64,000 nt of DNA. Origin: Plasmodium relictum (Eukaryota > Apicomplexa > Aconoidasida > Haemosporida > Plasmodiidae). Below, in pieces: positions 1 to 13,093 of this stretch. The notes under the pieces were generated by a model. The model did not search any database and was not told where the DNA came from. It saw only the letters and a program-made list of their open reading frames with translations. The stretch spans positions 744,001 through 808,000 of the forward strand of contig NC_041685.1 in assembly GCF_900005765.1 (NCBI RefSeq). The letters run 5' to 3'. How positions within the stretch are numbered: position 1 is the stretch's first letter; each line of letters begins with the position of its first letter. Both the position numbers and the translations under genes were made by a program.

Positions 1-983
1 CTTAGTCATATATCTTAATTTTTTTCTCTCTTTTTTGTTCATTTTAAAAAAATTATTATCAAAAACAATAATTTTATATTTATTCAATAAAAAGTTAAAA
101 AGAAATATATAATAAAATAAATCCAAAATACTAATAATAAATTATAAATTCACATAATAACGATGTAATATATGACTATGTCGAAATAAATAAAAATGAC
201 AAATACTATATAATAATAAAAATTTTATCATGTGTATTATTTAAAATAAAATCAATATTAAAAATATATTTTCACAAATGATATATTATCCGTCGTAATT
301 ATATAAAAATTGTTAATTTTTTTTTATTTCCCATTTTTAAATAAACAAAATAAAAAAAAAATGTTTACTATGTAATAAATTATTTTAGCAACATTATTTA
401 ACTAAAAATATATAATTGTTATTTTAAAAATATTTATTTGAAAATCCTCACTTTTTATATAGATAAAATTAATAGAAAATTGTTAATTCTTCAAAAAAAA
501 AAATAATAAAAAATTTAATATTTTAAAACAAAAATCTCTAAAAGAATGAAATCTCACAAATTTCTATTTTTTGTTGTAAATTTTTTTTTTTTTTTTTTTT
601 TTTTTCTAGATAAATAAATAACGAATTAGGAAACAAAATTAATATCTATTTCATGCATATATGTTCTTTTAATTTAGGAAAAAATTTCAAAATTATTTTT
701 AATATTTATTACAAAGATATAAAATAAAATATAATGAAATAAAAAATAAAATAAAAGAAAAACGAAAAATAAAAATAAAACAAAAAAAATAAAAAATAAA
801 AAAATATAAAAATATTAAAATAAAGCAATATTAAATAAAATAATATAAAATATTAAATTAAATTAAAAAAAACTAAAGTTTTAATAAAAAATAAACAAAA
901 AATAAAATATTATGATAAATGATATAAAAGAAGAAAAACAAAATTATGATTAACAATTTTTTTAATTTTTATTTTTAATAAAA
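1..983. other. AT-rich intergenic sequence
   Basis: No coding pattern is visible on either strand. The stretch consists of A/T homopolymers, including a long T run near 580-605, and stops in all frames. It is presumably the upstream region of the small gene starting at 984. Confidence 0.7.
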
Positions 984-1646
984 ATGTCTAATTTAAGTAG
1001 CTTATTAATATCAAATAACAGTTTAAAAAATGAAACAAAAAGTTTACTTAGAAGTATTAATGAAAATGAAAACAATGACAAAAACATAGAGACGATAAAT
1101 TCAGAAAGTGTAAAAATAAAGTTAATAAATTTACAAGAATATAAAACAAAAAAGTTTTTAGATGAACGTAAAAATATTAATGCATGGAATTCCAATAACA
1201 ATCAGAAAAAAGATGAAAAAAAAGAAAAGAAAAAAGAAAAAAAAAAAGAAACAGAAACAGAAAAAGAAAAAGAAAAAAAAATAGAAGAAAATAATGAAAA
1301 AAAGTTATTTAGGCCAACTCCACTTAAACAGAAAAAAGAAGAAGTGGTAGAAGAGCTATTTCCTGATTTATTGCAATCAAAAAAAACTAATAAGTCAGAA
1401 AAAGAAAAAAAAAAAAATCAAATTCCCAAAAAAAATAAAAAAGAAAAAGCAGATAAGAAAAAAAATAAAGAAGAGGAAGAAATAAACTTTCCTCAAATAG
1501 AGGAAATACAAAAAAAGAATTTTAATATTTTTGATGTAGTTGATATAAAAAAAGATTATGAACCTATTCAGAGAAATTCAGATAAGGTTTTAGAAAAGTA
1601 TAAGAATAAAAAGAAATTTGATGATTCTATGATATTATGTAATTAA
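984..1646 (+). CDS. Small Lys/Glu-rich conserved-type protein, function unknown
   Basis: Single-exon reading frame of 220 codons from the first ATG, preceded by an AT-only leader. I do not recognise the family. The N-terminal 70 residues are moderately complex. Residues about 72-105 and 130-170 are almost pure Lys/Glu runs. Between them is a more conserved-looking stretch, FRPTPLKQ followed by ELFPDLL, and the C-terminus (FNIFDVVDIKKDYEPIQ) is again of ordinary complexity. There is no signal peptide or membrane segment. The charged composition suggests a soluble, largely disordered protein, possibly nuclear or nucleolar; that is only inference. The coding strand matches the plus-strand run of genes that follows. 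The antisense frame over the start is a low-complexity shadow. Confidence 0.7.
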   Translation: MSNLSSLLISNNSLKNETKSLLRSINENENNDKNIETINSESVKIKLINLQEYKTKKFLDERKNINAWNSNNNQKKDEKKEKKKEKKKETETEKEKEKKIEENNEKKLFRPTPLKQKKEEVVEELFPDLLQSKKTNKSEKEKKKNQIPKKNKKEKADKKKNKEEEEINFPQIEEIQKKNFNIFDVVDIKKDYEPIQRNSDKVLEKYKNKKKFDDSMILCN

Positions 1647-2445
1647 ATATTTTGTTCTATTATAATTAATAGCGTTTTATGTATTAATATAACTTTATTT
1701 ATTTTATCTCTATAACCAATTTTTAATGTAATAAATACATTTATATATATATCTTAAAGAAAAAAGTAAAATACTCTTTTTTTATATATTTTTTTCTAAT
1801 ATATATATATATATATATTGTTTTGTTATATTTATTTAATATATTGCATTATTTTAATTATATTATACATATATATTTTTTTTTATTCTATATTTTTTAT
1901 CAATATAAAATATTTTATCCCATAGTATTTTTATATCCACTTAATTTTTAATTCATTTAGTTTAATCTTTGCATTTTTGTATTTACTTTTTTAAAATTTT
2001 CTAACAATGCTCTTAAAAAATATGATATATAATATAAATTAAAACTTAAAAAAAAAATTAAACAAGCTTGTCTTTTTTTTTTTTTTTCTTATTACTATAT
2101 GTAGTTTATTTTATTTTATTTTATTTTCAAACAAAATATTCTATTGAATTATTTAAATAATATATAAGCTATATCTTTATTAATTTAAAGTATTAAAAAA
2201 AAAAAGAAGAAAAAGAAAAAAACTAGTAAAATGTAATATTTATGGAAAGATAAAAGAAATAATTTTAATGAGAAAAAGAAAATTTATATAATAAGAAGAG
2301 AAAATATGTATAATTTAAAAAAAAATAAAAAGTAAAAATTATAAGAAAAAGGTTATTTTTTCAAATATCTTGATATTTCTGAAAAAAGTAAAAAATTTTA
2401 TTGCCCTTTTCACTTGGAATAAAATTTCCTAATTTCATAAGAATA
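1647..2445. other. AT-rich intergenic sequence
   Basis: Holds (TA)n and poly-T runs only. It contains the 3' region of the small gene and the upstream region of the dynein intermediate chain gene. No further gene is seen. Confidence 0.7.
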
Positions 2446-3576
2446 ATGAAATTAAATTTATTAGAAAAAAAAAAAAAAAAAAAAGTAAAAGGATTAAATG
2501 AAATAAAAGGAACAGAAACAGAAACCATAGAAAACGAAAAAATAAATGTTTCAAACCAAAATAATGTATGTGTATACTTATTTGTAAAAATATATATTTA
2601 CTTATATATGTATATATAATCTATATTTTTATAATACTTTATTCTATTTACATGTTTATTTTCTAAATTTAAGAAAAATGAAATACTTACAAGATTCTTA
2701 TCTCCAAAAAATCCAAGAGCTTTTAAAAACTTGATTGAGTTTTCGTTTTCTAATGAAGAGTTTATACCAGTTGATCACATCGATCACACCGTTTTTCATT
2801 TAGATTTGAAATCGTTAGATACTAATTAATAATAGGAAAAAATTTATAAAAAGAAAAAAAAAAATTACTATATTATTAGAATAATATAAAAATTAACGAA
2901 CTATTAGAAGTATATTATATGTATTTCAACAAAAGAAAAAATAAAATAAAATAAAAAATAAAAATAATAATAAATATATTTTTTACTTATAAAAATAGAT
3001 GTTTAGTACTCAAAGATAGCAACGAAGGAAAAAGACAGATAGACCTAATAAAAAAAAAAATTGAAAAAGCAAATTCCTTTATAACTTTAAAAGACAATGG
3101 TCAATTATACTATTAAAACTTATTAAAAAAAAAAAAAAAAAAACTCTATATTTTTTAATTCATTTATGTTTTTCATTTAGATCACATATATTATAAACCT
3201 AAAAATTGTTTTGATTACAATGATAGGCATGTCCAAACAATACCAATATCATTTAAGTATGCATTATATATATATATATATATAAATTAAATAAAATTGT
3301 TGTTTAATTAACAAAAAAAAATGTAATTTTTTTTTCTTTTTTAAGAGATGAATCTACTAAGACAGAACCACAAGAAATAAATGAAATATGTGATACTGGT
3401 TCATAAGAAGAAAAAAAAAATAAAAAAATATACATTTTATATATATATACATTATTGTTAATAATATAAATATTTCTCATATTATTTTTTTTTTATTTCT
3501 AGTTTGTCAATCCATAATATATGATGCGTACTTACTTGAATTTCAAAAGATGTCAAATGAGGATGATAAAAATGTT

Positions 3577-3635
<59 letters not shown>

Positions 3636-5492
3636 TCATAATAATTTCTATGTATAGGAAAAAGAAAAATATAATAATAATAAAAAAGATAATGATGAAA
3701 AAAATAAGAAACATAGTTCAGATTTTGAATCTAGTAGCTATTCAGATGATAATAAAATTGCTACAGTTTTATTTTCTTCTGTTCCCTCTAGTGATAAACA
3801 TTCAGATATAATAAGTGATGAAGATGATTATAATCATAAAATAAATACTGATGAAGAAGATGAAGATGAATATGAATATAAAGACAATGAAGAAGATGAA
3901 GAAGAAAAAGACAAAGAAGAAAATAACAATAGAAAAGAAAAAAAAGAAGAAAATAATGATAGGGGGGAAGTAAAAGAAGAAATAAAAGAAAAAGAACAAG
4001 AAAAAGAGTCAATAAAAGAAAAAGGTGGAAGTTATTTTTTTGAAAAAAAAAAGAAAAAGAAAAAAAAAGAATCGTATAGTGGGAAACACGAATTATATTT
4101 TATAAATTACAAAGATATAAAAGAAGAAAAGCATAAACAACTAAATTTTATTTATCAGGATAATAAAATAAAAAAAAGTGACACTAAAATTATATGTAAA
4201 AAAAACTTTTTAAAAACATTAAAATTAATGGATAGAATATATAATAAAAATAACGAAGAAGAAATATATTTGTCTTATAAAAATAAAAATAATAAAAATA
4301 TCTTAACAAAATTATGGGTATTTTCTTTAAATGCTTATCAATTAGTTGTTACTGATATTAAGTTTCATCCTTTTTATGAAGATCTATTTGCAATTTCTTT
4401 TAAAAACAATGATTCAAAAATAAACATGGGAATATTATGTTGTTTTACTTTTAAAAATACTAAAAGTCCTGAACATTTTTTGAAAACAAATTTCCATATT
4501 CATTCAATTGAATGGTCATCAGTTAATTATTCAATAATAATTATTGGTTTATCTAATGGTAACATATGTATTTATGATTTAAAAAAAAAAAAAAAAGACA
4601 GATTAATTTTTGAAAGTAATTTAAGAGAATTATATAACAGAGACATTATTTCAAAAATTATATTTCATCAAAATACCAAAACATTTTACTCCGTTTCTTA
4701 TGATGGTAATATTTTCCAATGGAAATATAATAATAAATTTACGGTAGGAGAAAAACTATTAACATTAGAAAAAGAAATGGATGATTCAAATGGGTGCTTA
4801 AATATTATGCATACTCAATCTATAACATGTATTGACTTTAATCCTTTTCAAATGAACTTATTTTTGATTGGAACAAATAAAGGAAAAATATATTTATATT
4901 CTAGTACATATTCTGATCATTACTTAAATTCTTATAATGAACATAGTATGTCTATTAATTCTATTTCTTACAACAAGTTTAAAAAAAATATTTTTATTTC
5001 ATCATCATATGATTGGACAATAAGAATATGGGATCAAAATAGAAAAAAATCATTAATAATTTTTGATATTAAAGAGGTATGTATATAAATACATATATAA
5101 AAAAAAAAAAAATGAATATATCTAGGATATATATACATATACATTTTTTTTTTTTTTTATAGTGTGTATATGATGTTAGTTGGTCGCCTTTCTTATCTAC
5201 TTGTTTTTTTGTTATTAGTGCAAATAATTGTGGAAAAATTCATATTTATGATTTAAGTATTGACATAAATAATGCAATAACTACTGAAATTATTACAAAA
5301 AAAAAGAAATTAAGAAAATTATGTGCTAACAAATTTAATGAAGTTGTACTTATAGGAGAAGAAAATGGTTATATATATTCATATAAAATATCTTATAGCT
5401 TTAATCAAACATATATGGATTATTTAAAAGGAAAGGTTGATAATACTTTTCAAGTACAAATAATGGATTCATTTTTAAGTAAAGTTATATAA
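2446..5492 (+). CDS. Axonemal outer-arm dynein intermediate chain 1 (DNAI1/IC1 type), WD40 protein
   Basis: Eight exons by eye: 2446-2565, 2674-2813, 2999-3099, 3181-3256, 3346-3398, 3503-3573, 3658-5076 and 5163-5492. All are joined in frame with GT-AG introns and give 769 residues. The small 5' exons carry the DNAI1 N-terminal signature: a TRF/NPRAFKNLIEFSF block, KNCFDYNDRHVQT, and IIYDAYLLEFQ. These align with the vertebrate LTRNP..KNIVRYSF, FNFIERASQT and EIYDAYVDELE blocks. A long acidic/Lys insertion follows (residues about 190-330). Then come WD repeats, with LWVFSLNAYQLVVTDIKFHP matching the DNAI1 start of its propeller, and a late YDWTIRIWD blade. The product should tether outer dynein arms in the flagellum of male gametes. 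ATG 2446 is the first ATG after an in-frame stop. Splice sites are inferred. Confidence 0.87.
3580..3633. repeat. (TA)n microsatellite in dynein intermediate chain intron
   Basis: About 26 uninterrupted TA units within intron 6 of the dynein gene, between the exon ending at 3573 and the acceptor before 3658. Such tracts are expected to vary in length and be error-prone in assembly. Confidence 0.95.
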
Positions 5493-7225
5493 AAATTTTT
5501 ATTTTAATACAATTAAGGAAAATAAATTAAAATAAAATTATTATTTTTTTTTTATTTTGAAGTTTACATACTCATATATATATATATATGTTATAAAAAG
5601 AAAATATATAAATAAATAAAAATACAAATTATATTATATAGACGAAATTTATTATTTTTATTTTATAAATTTTTCGTCGAAAAAAGATAAAAAAGAAACA
5701 TATTAAAGTATTATGAAAAATATAAATTCTTAATGTATATAACTCTAAGAAATTAATTTAAAATAATTATTTCCTTAATATATGTATGAAATAATTTTAT
5801 TGAAAACATTTCTATATTTAATTATATATATATATTATACTAATAAAAAATGAAATAAATGGAAAAGAAGAAAAAAAAAAAGTAATAATTTTATAAGCCT
5901 ATAAATGTAACTAATTTTTAAAAAAAAAAATAAGGATATTTCCACTTTTTTTTTTATACTATTCATATATTCTACTACTACATTTAATATATTCTAAAGA
6001 ACCCTATTTTTATGATTTTTATAAATTATATTTCCTTAAATTATTTCATTTAAAATCTAATTCATTTATAATTAAATAAATTTATTAAACTTTAATATAT
6101 ATATATACTTAAAATTTTATTTTTATATTTATCATTATTAAATTTTTTTTAAAATAAAAATAATTTATATAAATTTACAATTTTTCTCTTATGTTTTTAA
6201 AATGAAAATATAAAAATTCCATTAGATACCAATTTCATTTTTTTTAAATATATAATTATCTCATATTAGCTTCTTCAAAAAAAAATATTTTATTTCTTAC
6301 AAAATGTTAAGATTTTCACTAATTTAAATATAATATTATTCTTCTATATAACAACTAAAAAAAAAAATATATTATTTTGTTTTATATGGAAATGATATAT
6401 ACTTGAAAACTATTTTATTTTTAAAAAAATAATAAAATGCAATTATGAACAAAATTTTATATTATTAAAGTGTAATTTTTCATTTTTCTTATAATTGTTT
6501 TAATATTTTAAAATTAAATCTCCATATTGAATATGATTATGATAAAAATTAGAAAAATACAAGTTCATTATTTTAAAAATATTAATTTAAAATATGAAAA
6601 AAAAATAATAAAGTGATATAACCTTTATTGATTTATTTTTATTTATAATTTTAATATTATTTTTGCATAAGATATTTAAGTAATAAAAAGTTGCATTCAC
6701 GAAAAAACTATGAAAATAAAAAAAAAAAAATAAAATGTATACAAATAGATAATAAAAAAAAAAAAAAAAAAAAAAAGAGCATAAAATATATAAATAATAT
6801 CTTTTGTTTTTGAAATTATTATATATATTAAAAAAAAAAAAATTGAAAAAAAGAATAGCAAATATTGATATATTATTTCCTTTTTAAACCCAATTAAAAA
6901 TATCATAAAAAAATAAAATTTTCTTGTTTACAAAAAAAGAAATTGTTTTATTATTTTTAAAAAAAAAAATTAGTTAAATAATTAATCAAATACATAGAAT
7001 TCTTTTAATTTAATATAATAATTTTCATTTTTTTTTTTTTAAAGAAAATTAAAGAAACTTTCATTTAAGTTAAGAAAATTAGTAACTTTTTTTTCTTTAG
7101 AAGGAATTGAAAATACTGAAAAGTGTGTGATATTTTTCTTTTCATATAACATTTAAGCGTGTAAAAAAAAATTTTTAGGGTATTTTATATAATTTAAAAA
7201 GATTTTTAAAAAATTTCAAGTCTAT

Positions 7226-7297
<72 letters not shown>

Positions 7298-7305
7298 AAT
7301 AAACA
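5493..7305. other. AT-rich intergenic sequence upstream of the UBL gene
   Basis: 1.8 kb of A/T homopolymers with no supportable gene. The antisense frame at 6697-6906 is low-complexity Phe/Ile. It ends in the (AT)n tract directly before the start codon at 7306. Confidence 0.7.
7229..7292. repeat. (AT)n microsatellite directly 5' of a start codon
   Basis: About 32 AT units, ending 13 bp before the ATG at 7306, so it lies in the 5' leader or core promoter of the UBL/BAG6-like gene. Confidence 0.95.
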
Positions 7306-10300
7306 ATGGAAGAAGATAATATAAGAATAAAAATAAAAAGTATAAATAATGAAGAACATGAATTATGTGTAAAACAAAGTATGAATACAGAAGAATTAAA
7401 AAGTATATTAGCTGAGAAAAAAAATGTAAATAAAAATGATATAAGATTAATATATCAAGGTCAATGTTTATCAAATGAAAAAACAATTTCAGATTATAAT
7501 ATACAAAATGATCATATAATCCATTTAGTTGTTAGAAAAAGAGATAATGCAAATAATGATGGTGACAATAAAAATGATAGTACAAATGCAAATAGAATTA
7601 ATGATAATATAAATGATCCTCTAAATATTAATTTCGCTTCTAGTATGAATCAAAACAACAGTAGTAGTACCAATACTAATAATAATGCTTCTCCTTTTTA
7701 CTTTACTCATATGAGATTGACTAGGAATGATAATTTAGAAAATGATTTAATGGGGCAAAGTAATATATATTCATTATTAAATGATATAATGAGTCAAGTA
7801 AATATAAACCCTAATTTTATATATGGTGCAGCAGCAGCAGCAGCTAACGATAATATATTCGCAAATAATATTAATCAAAATATGAATGATTATAATAATA
7901 AAGGAAAAGAAAATAAAAATAATGAAGATGACAATAATGACAAAGAAACAAATATAAAAAAAGATGAAGAGAAAAAACAAAAGATTAGAAATTCACACAA
8001 TGATACAAAGAATAATGATGATACTTATTTAGATATAGATCAAAAGAAAGATAGAGAAAAAAAAGGAAAAGGGAAAATAAATGAAAAAGAAGATGAAGAA
8101 AAAAATAGAGAGAGAAAAAAAATGATGGATAATAAAATGGAAAAAGAAGAATACGAAGATTTTAAAGGTAGAATATATAAAGATAAAAAAGAAGAGAAAG
8201 AAGTAACAAAAAAGAAAAAAAGGAAAAATATAAATGACGAAAAAAAAAAATATAAAAACAAAAATAAAGAGGAAAATACAGAATGCAATTTTAATGATTT
8301 TGAAAGTAGTTCAGATAATGAATCACATAGTAGTAATTCAGGTCTTTCAGAAAGTGATGATACTGAAGAAATAAAGGAAGAAAAGAAGAAATATGGAAAG
8401 AAAATAAAAAAAAAAAGAACTAAGAATAAATATAAAAAAAAGAAATATTATGATTATAGTAGCTATACATCTGATGATGAGCCATTTAAAAAAGATGAAA
8501 GAATAAGAAAACAAAACGGAAATACATTTGAAGAAAGTTATTATTATCCGCCTAATTATTTTTACAACAGCAATATAAGAAACGATAATAATAACAATTA
8601 TATTTTAAAAAAAAAAAATGATTTCAATAAATATCCTTATCCTTTTATACCTAATACATTAAAAGGTTCATATAATGAAAAACAACAATACACTCATCGG
8701 GATGATTTCAATGAAATGTATGAAAATATAAATGATGATAAAGTAGATAATTTTTTAAGAAAAAGAGACAGAAAAAAAAAAATGTTTAATGATTATAAAA
8801 AAAATATGTTAAATTCTTCAAAAAGGAATACTAATAATATTGTAGATATTAATAACAATATTTCCAATAAAAATGCTCATAATTGCAAGAGTATGTCAAG
8901 AATGTCTAGTATAATAAAAAATTCTAATGAATGCATTTCTGCTAGTAAAGATGATTATTATTATACTAAAAACAATTACCCAAATATAGTTCCTCTTAGT
9001 GATACAGAAAGAGATAGTGAAATAATTAGAAATGATTCATTTAGAACAAATTCTAGAATAGCCATTAATGAGCCTGCTGCCTTATCATCTAACAATTCTG
9101 CAGTCGGAAATATGAGATCTATTCAAATGACTAGTAATAGAAGAAATAGTACATTAAGAAGAAGTGAACCAAAATGTTTAAATGATTTAAATAATCCAGA
9201 ATATAAAAATGTTGAAATTAATATTCCTTGGAGAGTTATTGAACAGTTATTAGTTTTATTAGAAGAAGAGACTGGATATAGAAGACCTGATTTATCTTCG
9301 TATATTCATTCCTACTACAACTCTAATTCTATTTATGTCTTTTTCTATTTATTTGTTCATATCAATAATATTATTAATAGTATTATTATTCAGTTTAACC
9401 ATGCCAATTTTCTTAATAATGATATAAGTATGTCTTCATTTTCAAGAATAAGTTTAATATTGTCATTAGCCTCTGTTATATTCTCAAAATTATCAAATTT
9501 CTTTTTTGTTTTTTATGACAATTTTTATTTTCCTAATTACGGAAATAATTATAGAAATAGGGATTCTATAAATCATGAATTCTTAAGGGAAATAAGAAAC
9601 TTATATTACAGTAATAATAGAAATAATAATATTAATAACAATAGATTTTATCATACCAATCATTACAACAATAACACACAAATGAATATGGACGCCTATA
9701 ATCAAAATTCCTTTCCTTATCCAAATAATGTTAATAATAATTATTATCCACTTCCTTATGATATGAGAAATAATTGCTGTAGTAAGACAAATTTACAACA
9801 AGAATTTGAAGATTATTATAAAAATTATTTACCATTTGTGAAGGATGGCAAAAGCATGATTTTAAGAAAAGATAATTTAAATAATAAAGAAAATAATATT
9901 AATCAAAATAATTTTGCAAAAGAAGATAATAATAATAATAGTAAAATAAGCTCAGGGAATAAATTTTGTGATAAATCATTAATTGAAAGCGGAATTAATA
10001 ATATTTTTTTAAAAAACGATAGAATAAAAGAGAATAATGGATCTAATAATAATTCATTTCTTCATTTTTCTAATAAAAATAAATCAGCATTAAATACTTA
10101 TAAAAAAAAAAGAAATGATGAAAAAGAAAAAGAAAAGAAAAAACATCATAATTGTTATAATGAGAAATATTTATTTAAAGATATTGATTCTTACAAAAGT
10201 GATAGTAAAGGAAGTGATAGTGATAGTGATAGTAATCATAAAAATAAAAAAAATAATATTTCCAGTGATTTTAATTCAAATGCACTAAACATCAAAGAAA

Positions 10301-11898
10301 AAAAAGAAAGCATCATGAACAAATTTGAAAGTAGCTTAAAAAGTACATATGATGACAAAATAAATGAAAAAAAAGATAATAAAAATGTTCATAATGAAAA
10401 TAATTTTAATGATATAGAAAAAGTAAATGATAAGAATGCATTAAATACTATATTAAATAATAATTTAATTTTCTATGATAGTAATATCGACGATATATAT
10501 GATGTTTCAGAAGATGGAAAAGAAAAAGGTTTATTAGTAGAAAAGGAAGAAGAAACAAAAAAAATTAGCAATACAGATACTGTAAAAAAGGAAAAATTAA
10601 ATGATAATGTGATAGAAAAAAAAACAGAAGTATCTTCTGAAAATAATAAAATAAAAAATGTTAACAATATTTCTCCAAAAACTGTTGTAAGCAATCAGAA
10701 TGATAATAATATGGCTAATAATGATAACAAAAAAAACCCAAATAAGCCTTCCATACCAAATTTCAATTTATCAAATATTCTAAATAGTGTTCAAGGTCAA
10801 ATGGATAATATAGCAAAAGATGCAAATGCAAATGCAAATGATAATGTAATATTATTTTAATTAATATATTTACACTTTTTTTTTTAATCATTTAAATATA
10901 AATTGATTAATTACTTTTTATTTTATTTAATTTTTTTTTTTTTTGAATAGTTTGAGGGAGTACCTGATGAAGTAAAAGAAAGATATAAAAATTGGGTGGA
11001 AAATTCTCAAATATTTTCAGGACAAGTAAAATAATCAATTATAGTTTTTTATTTTTTCTCTTTTTATACATTAATATTTTAAATAATATATGCACTTTTT
11101 TTTCTTAAGTGAATACGTGAAACTATTTATATATGTATATATATTTATATTTTTTTTTTTTTTTCTTAAGTGAATACGTGAAACTATTTATATATGTATA
11201 TATATTTATATTTTTTTTTTTTTTTCTTCCATTTATAGATGATAAAAATTTGCAAGAACAAAAGACCCTTAAGTAATGCTTATATTGGAGGAAATTCGTC
11301 AAAAGATGATATATCTTACAGCAATTTATTACAATTTATGTAAATATATATATTAAGATATATTTATATGAACCTTCATTATTTATTTAAAATATTCATG
11401 TGTATGTATTTTTTTTTTTTTAAAAGATGGAAAAGAAACATGAGCACTTTAAATGTTAATTTAAACTTGGAAGTTACTGAAGTAAAAATTAAAATTTTCA
11501 TAAATATAATATTATATTTTTATTTTTCAATATTATAATTTTATTTATATAAATTTTTATTTTTTTTTTTTCAATAGGAGTTACTAAATTCTTTTGATTT
11601 TCATACATTAGAATTTATAATGAAATCAATTAGAAATAATGAAGATTATAAAACAGAGAAATTTAAATATCCAAGTAAAGAAAATAAAAAAAAAGTCGAT
11701 TGAAATTTTTATTTTTGATATTTCAATAGTTCTACGATATTATATATTTTGTATTTTACATTTTAACTTAATTACTGAACCTTTGTGTACTTTTATATCC
11801 ATGCACTATTTGAAAATTTTGGCTCATTTTTTCTCTTTTTTTTAGATATTGCACTTTGTGAAGAGCTTTTTGAGGAAATAGAAAGAAAAAATAAGTAA
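7306..11898 (+). CDS. Ubiquitin-like-domain protein with BAG6 (Scythe/BAT3)-like C-terminus
   Basis: Six exons by eye: 7306-10845, 10951-11025, 11239-11339, 11427-11481, 11578-11674 and 11846-11898. They sum to 1,306 residues with all phases matching. Residues 4-77 are a clear ubiquitin-like fold (IRIKIKS..., RLIYQGQCL, ITDYNIQ-type loop, HIIHLVVR). A long Asn/Lys/Glu disordered region follows, with a short poly-Ala run near residue 176. Residues about 640-755 are non-repetitive: RVIEQLLVLLEEETGYRRP, then two hydrophobic stretches. The five small 3' exons encode about 125 residues whose landmarks follow human BAG6: a KNW..IQ-like stretch, RPLSNAYIGG (human PPLSDAYLSG), and a helix ending YKTEKFKYPNIA (human YSPQRFPNAQ). 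If correct, it is a chaperone scaffold for tail-anchored and mislocalised proteins. The BAG6 assignment is inference; the UBL is secure. Confidence 0.8.
11101..11222. repeat. Perfect 61-bp tandem duplication in an intron
   Basis: Two adjacent identical copies (about 11101-11161 and 11162-11222), each beginning TTTCTTAAGTGAATACGTGA and ending in a T run, inside the second intron (11026-11238) of the UBL/BAG6-like gene. Coding sequence is unaffected. Confidence 0.93.
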
Positions 11899-13061
11899 AA
11901 ACCAAGAAATAAAGAACAAAACTTCATTTTTTTCTTTTTCGATAAATTATGTTTTATAAATTTTTTATTCAAATGATACTTTTCTTTTTTTATATTTAAT
12001 TCATAACTTTGTTAAAATTTTTTTTTTTTATATACACAATTTACTTAATATGGAAAATAAAACATTGTTAACTATATAAATTACATAAAGTTCGTAAGTA
12101 CTATTTATTCTTTTTGACAAAAGATTAAAAAAAACTATTAGAATTTCCATGCATTTTTTTTTTTTTTATAATATATTAATATTCTTAAAATTTAGCACAA
12201 GTTCAATGCAAAATATTTGTATCCTTTATTTGGTATTCATATGATAAAGTTAGTAGAGAAACAAATCTATATATTTAATGGAAGGCATTAATTGTTATAT
12301 ACCATTTATTAGAATCTAGTCTTCTAAAATATATATAACTTTTACAGTAGTTATTAAACATAAAGCAAAAAAAAATTCGAGTATTTCCATATGCAAAAAT
12401 TGCACTTCTTTTCAATGTTCTTGATAATGCACATAAAATAAAGTATGCAAATTTATTTTTATTTATAATATATAAATTAATAAGAAAAAAGGAAAATTTC
12501 AAAGAGCAATTATGAAATGCAAAAAAAATGTACCTTTTTTTTTTTTTTTTATTATTTAAACATTACAAGCTATTTATTCTAGATAGAATAAAAAATTGCA
12601 CGATTTTTTGTGATAAAGAAAAAAAATATTTTCCATACATTTTTCAATATATAAAAATATTTTTCTTTTTTTTTTCTAATATTTTAATAAAGCAATTAAA
12701 GAAATAAAATTTCTTTAAAATTCTTATTATTTCAAAAACATATATTACATTTTTTTTTTTCATACAAAAAATTTAAAGCATTTAAAAAAATATTAAAAGT
12801 CAACCAATTATTGTAATAAAAAAAAATATATATACTATATATAAGTAATTCAACGAGATCAAAATTTGCATGATATAAAAAAAAAAAAAAAAATTTTAAT
12901 TTTTATATTTTATATTCTAAGAAAAAAAGGAAAAAAAAACAAAATCTTGATACAAATTTTTTTTATTTATATATATTTTATATTTATCTTTTTGTAATAA
13001 TATTTATATTTTTTATTTCATAAAAAAAAAAATTTACATAATAAAATTAATTTTTTTTTCT

Positions 13062-13093
<32 letters not shown>

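Noticed and set aside
3788-4012. Antisense open frames opposite the acidic part of the dynein gene
   Set aside because: Phe/Leu/His low-complexity mirror of Lys/Glu/Asp codons; no motif and the sense strand is clearly coding.
12275-12502. 75-codon minus-strand open frame upstream of SAM synthetase
   Set aside because: Composition is mixed enough to look at, but no motif, no splice context and no homology I recognise; too short to support.
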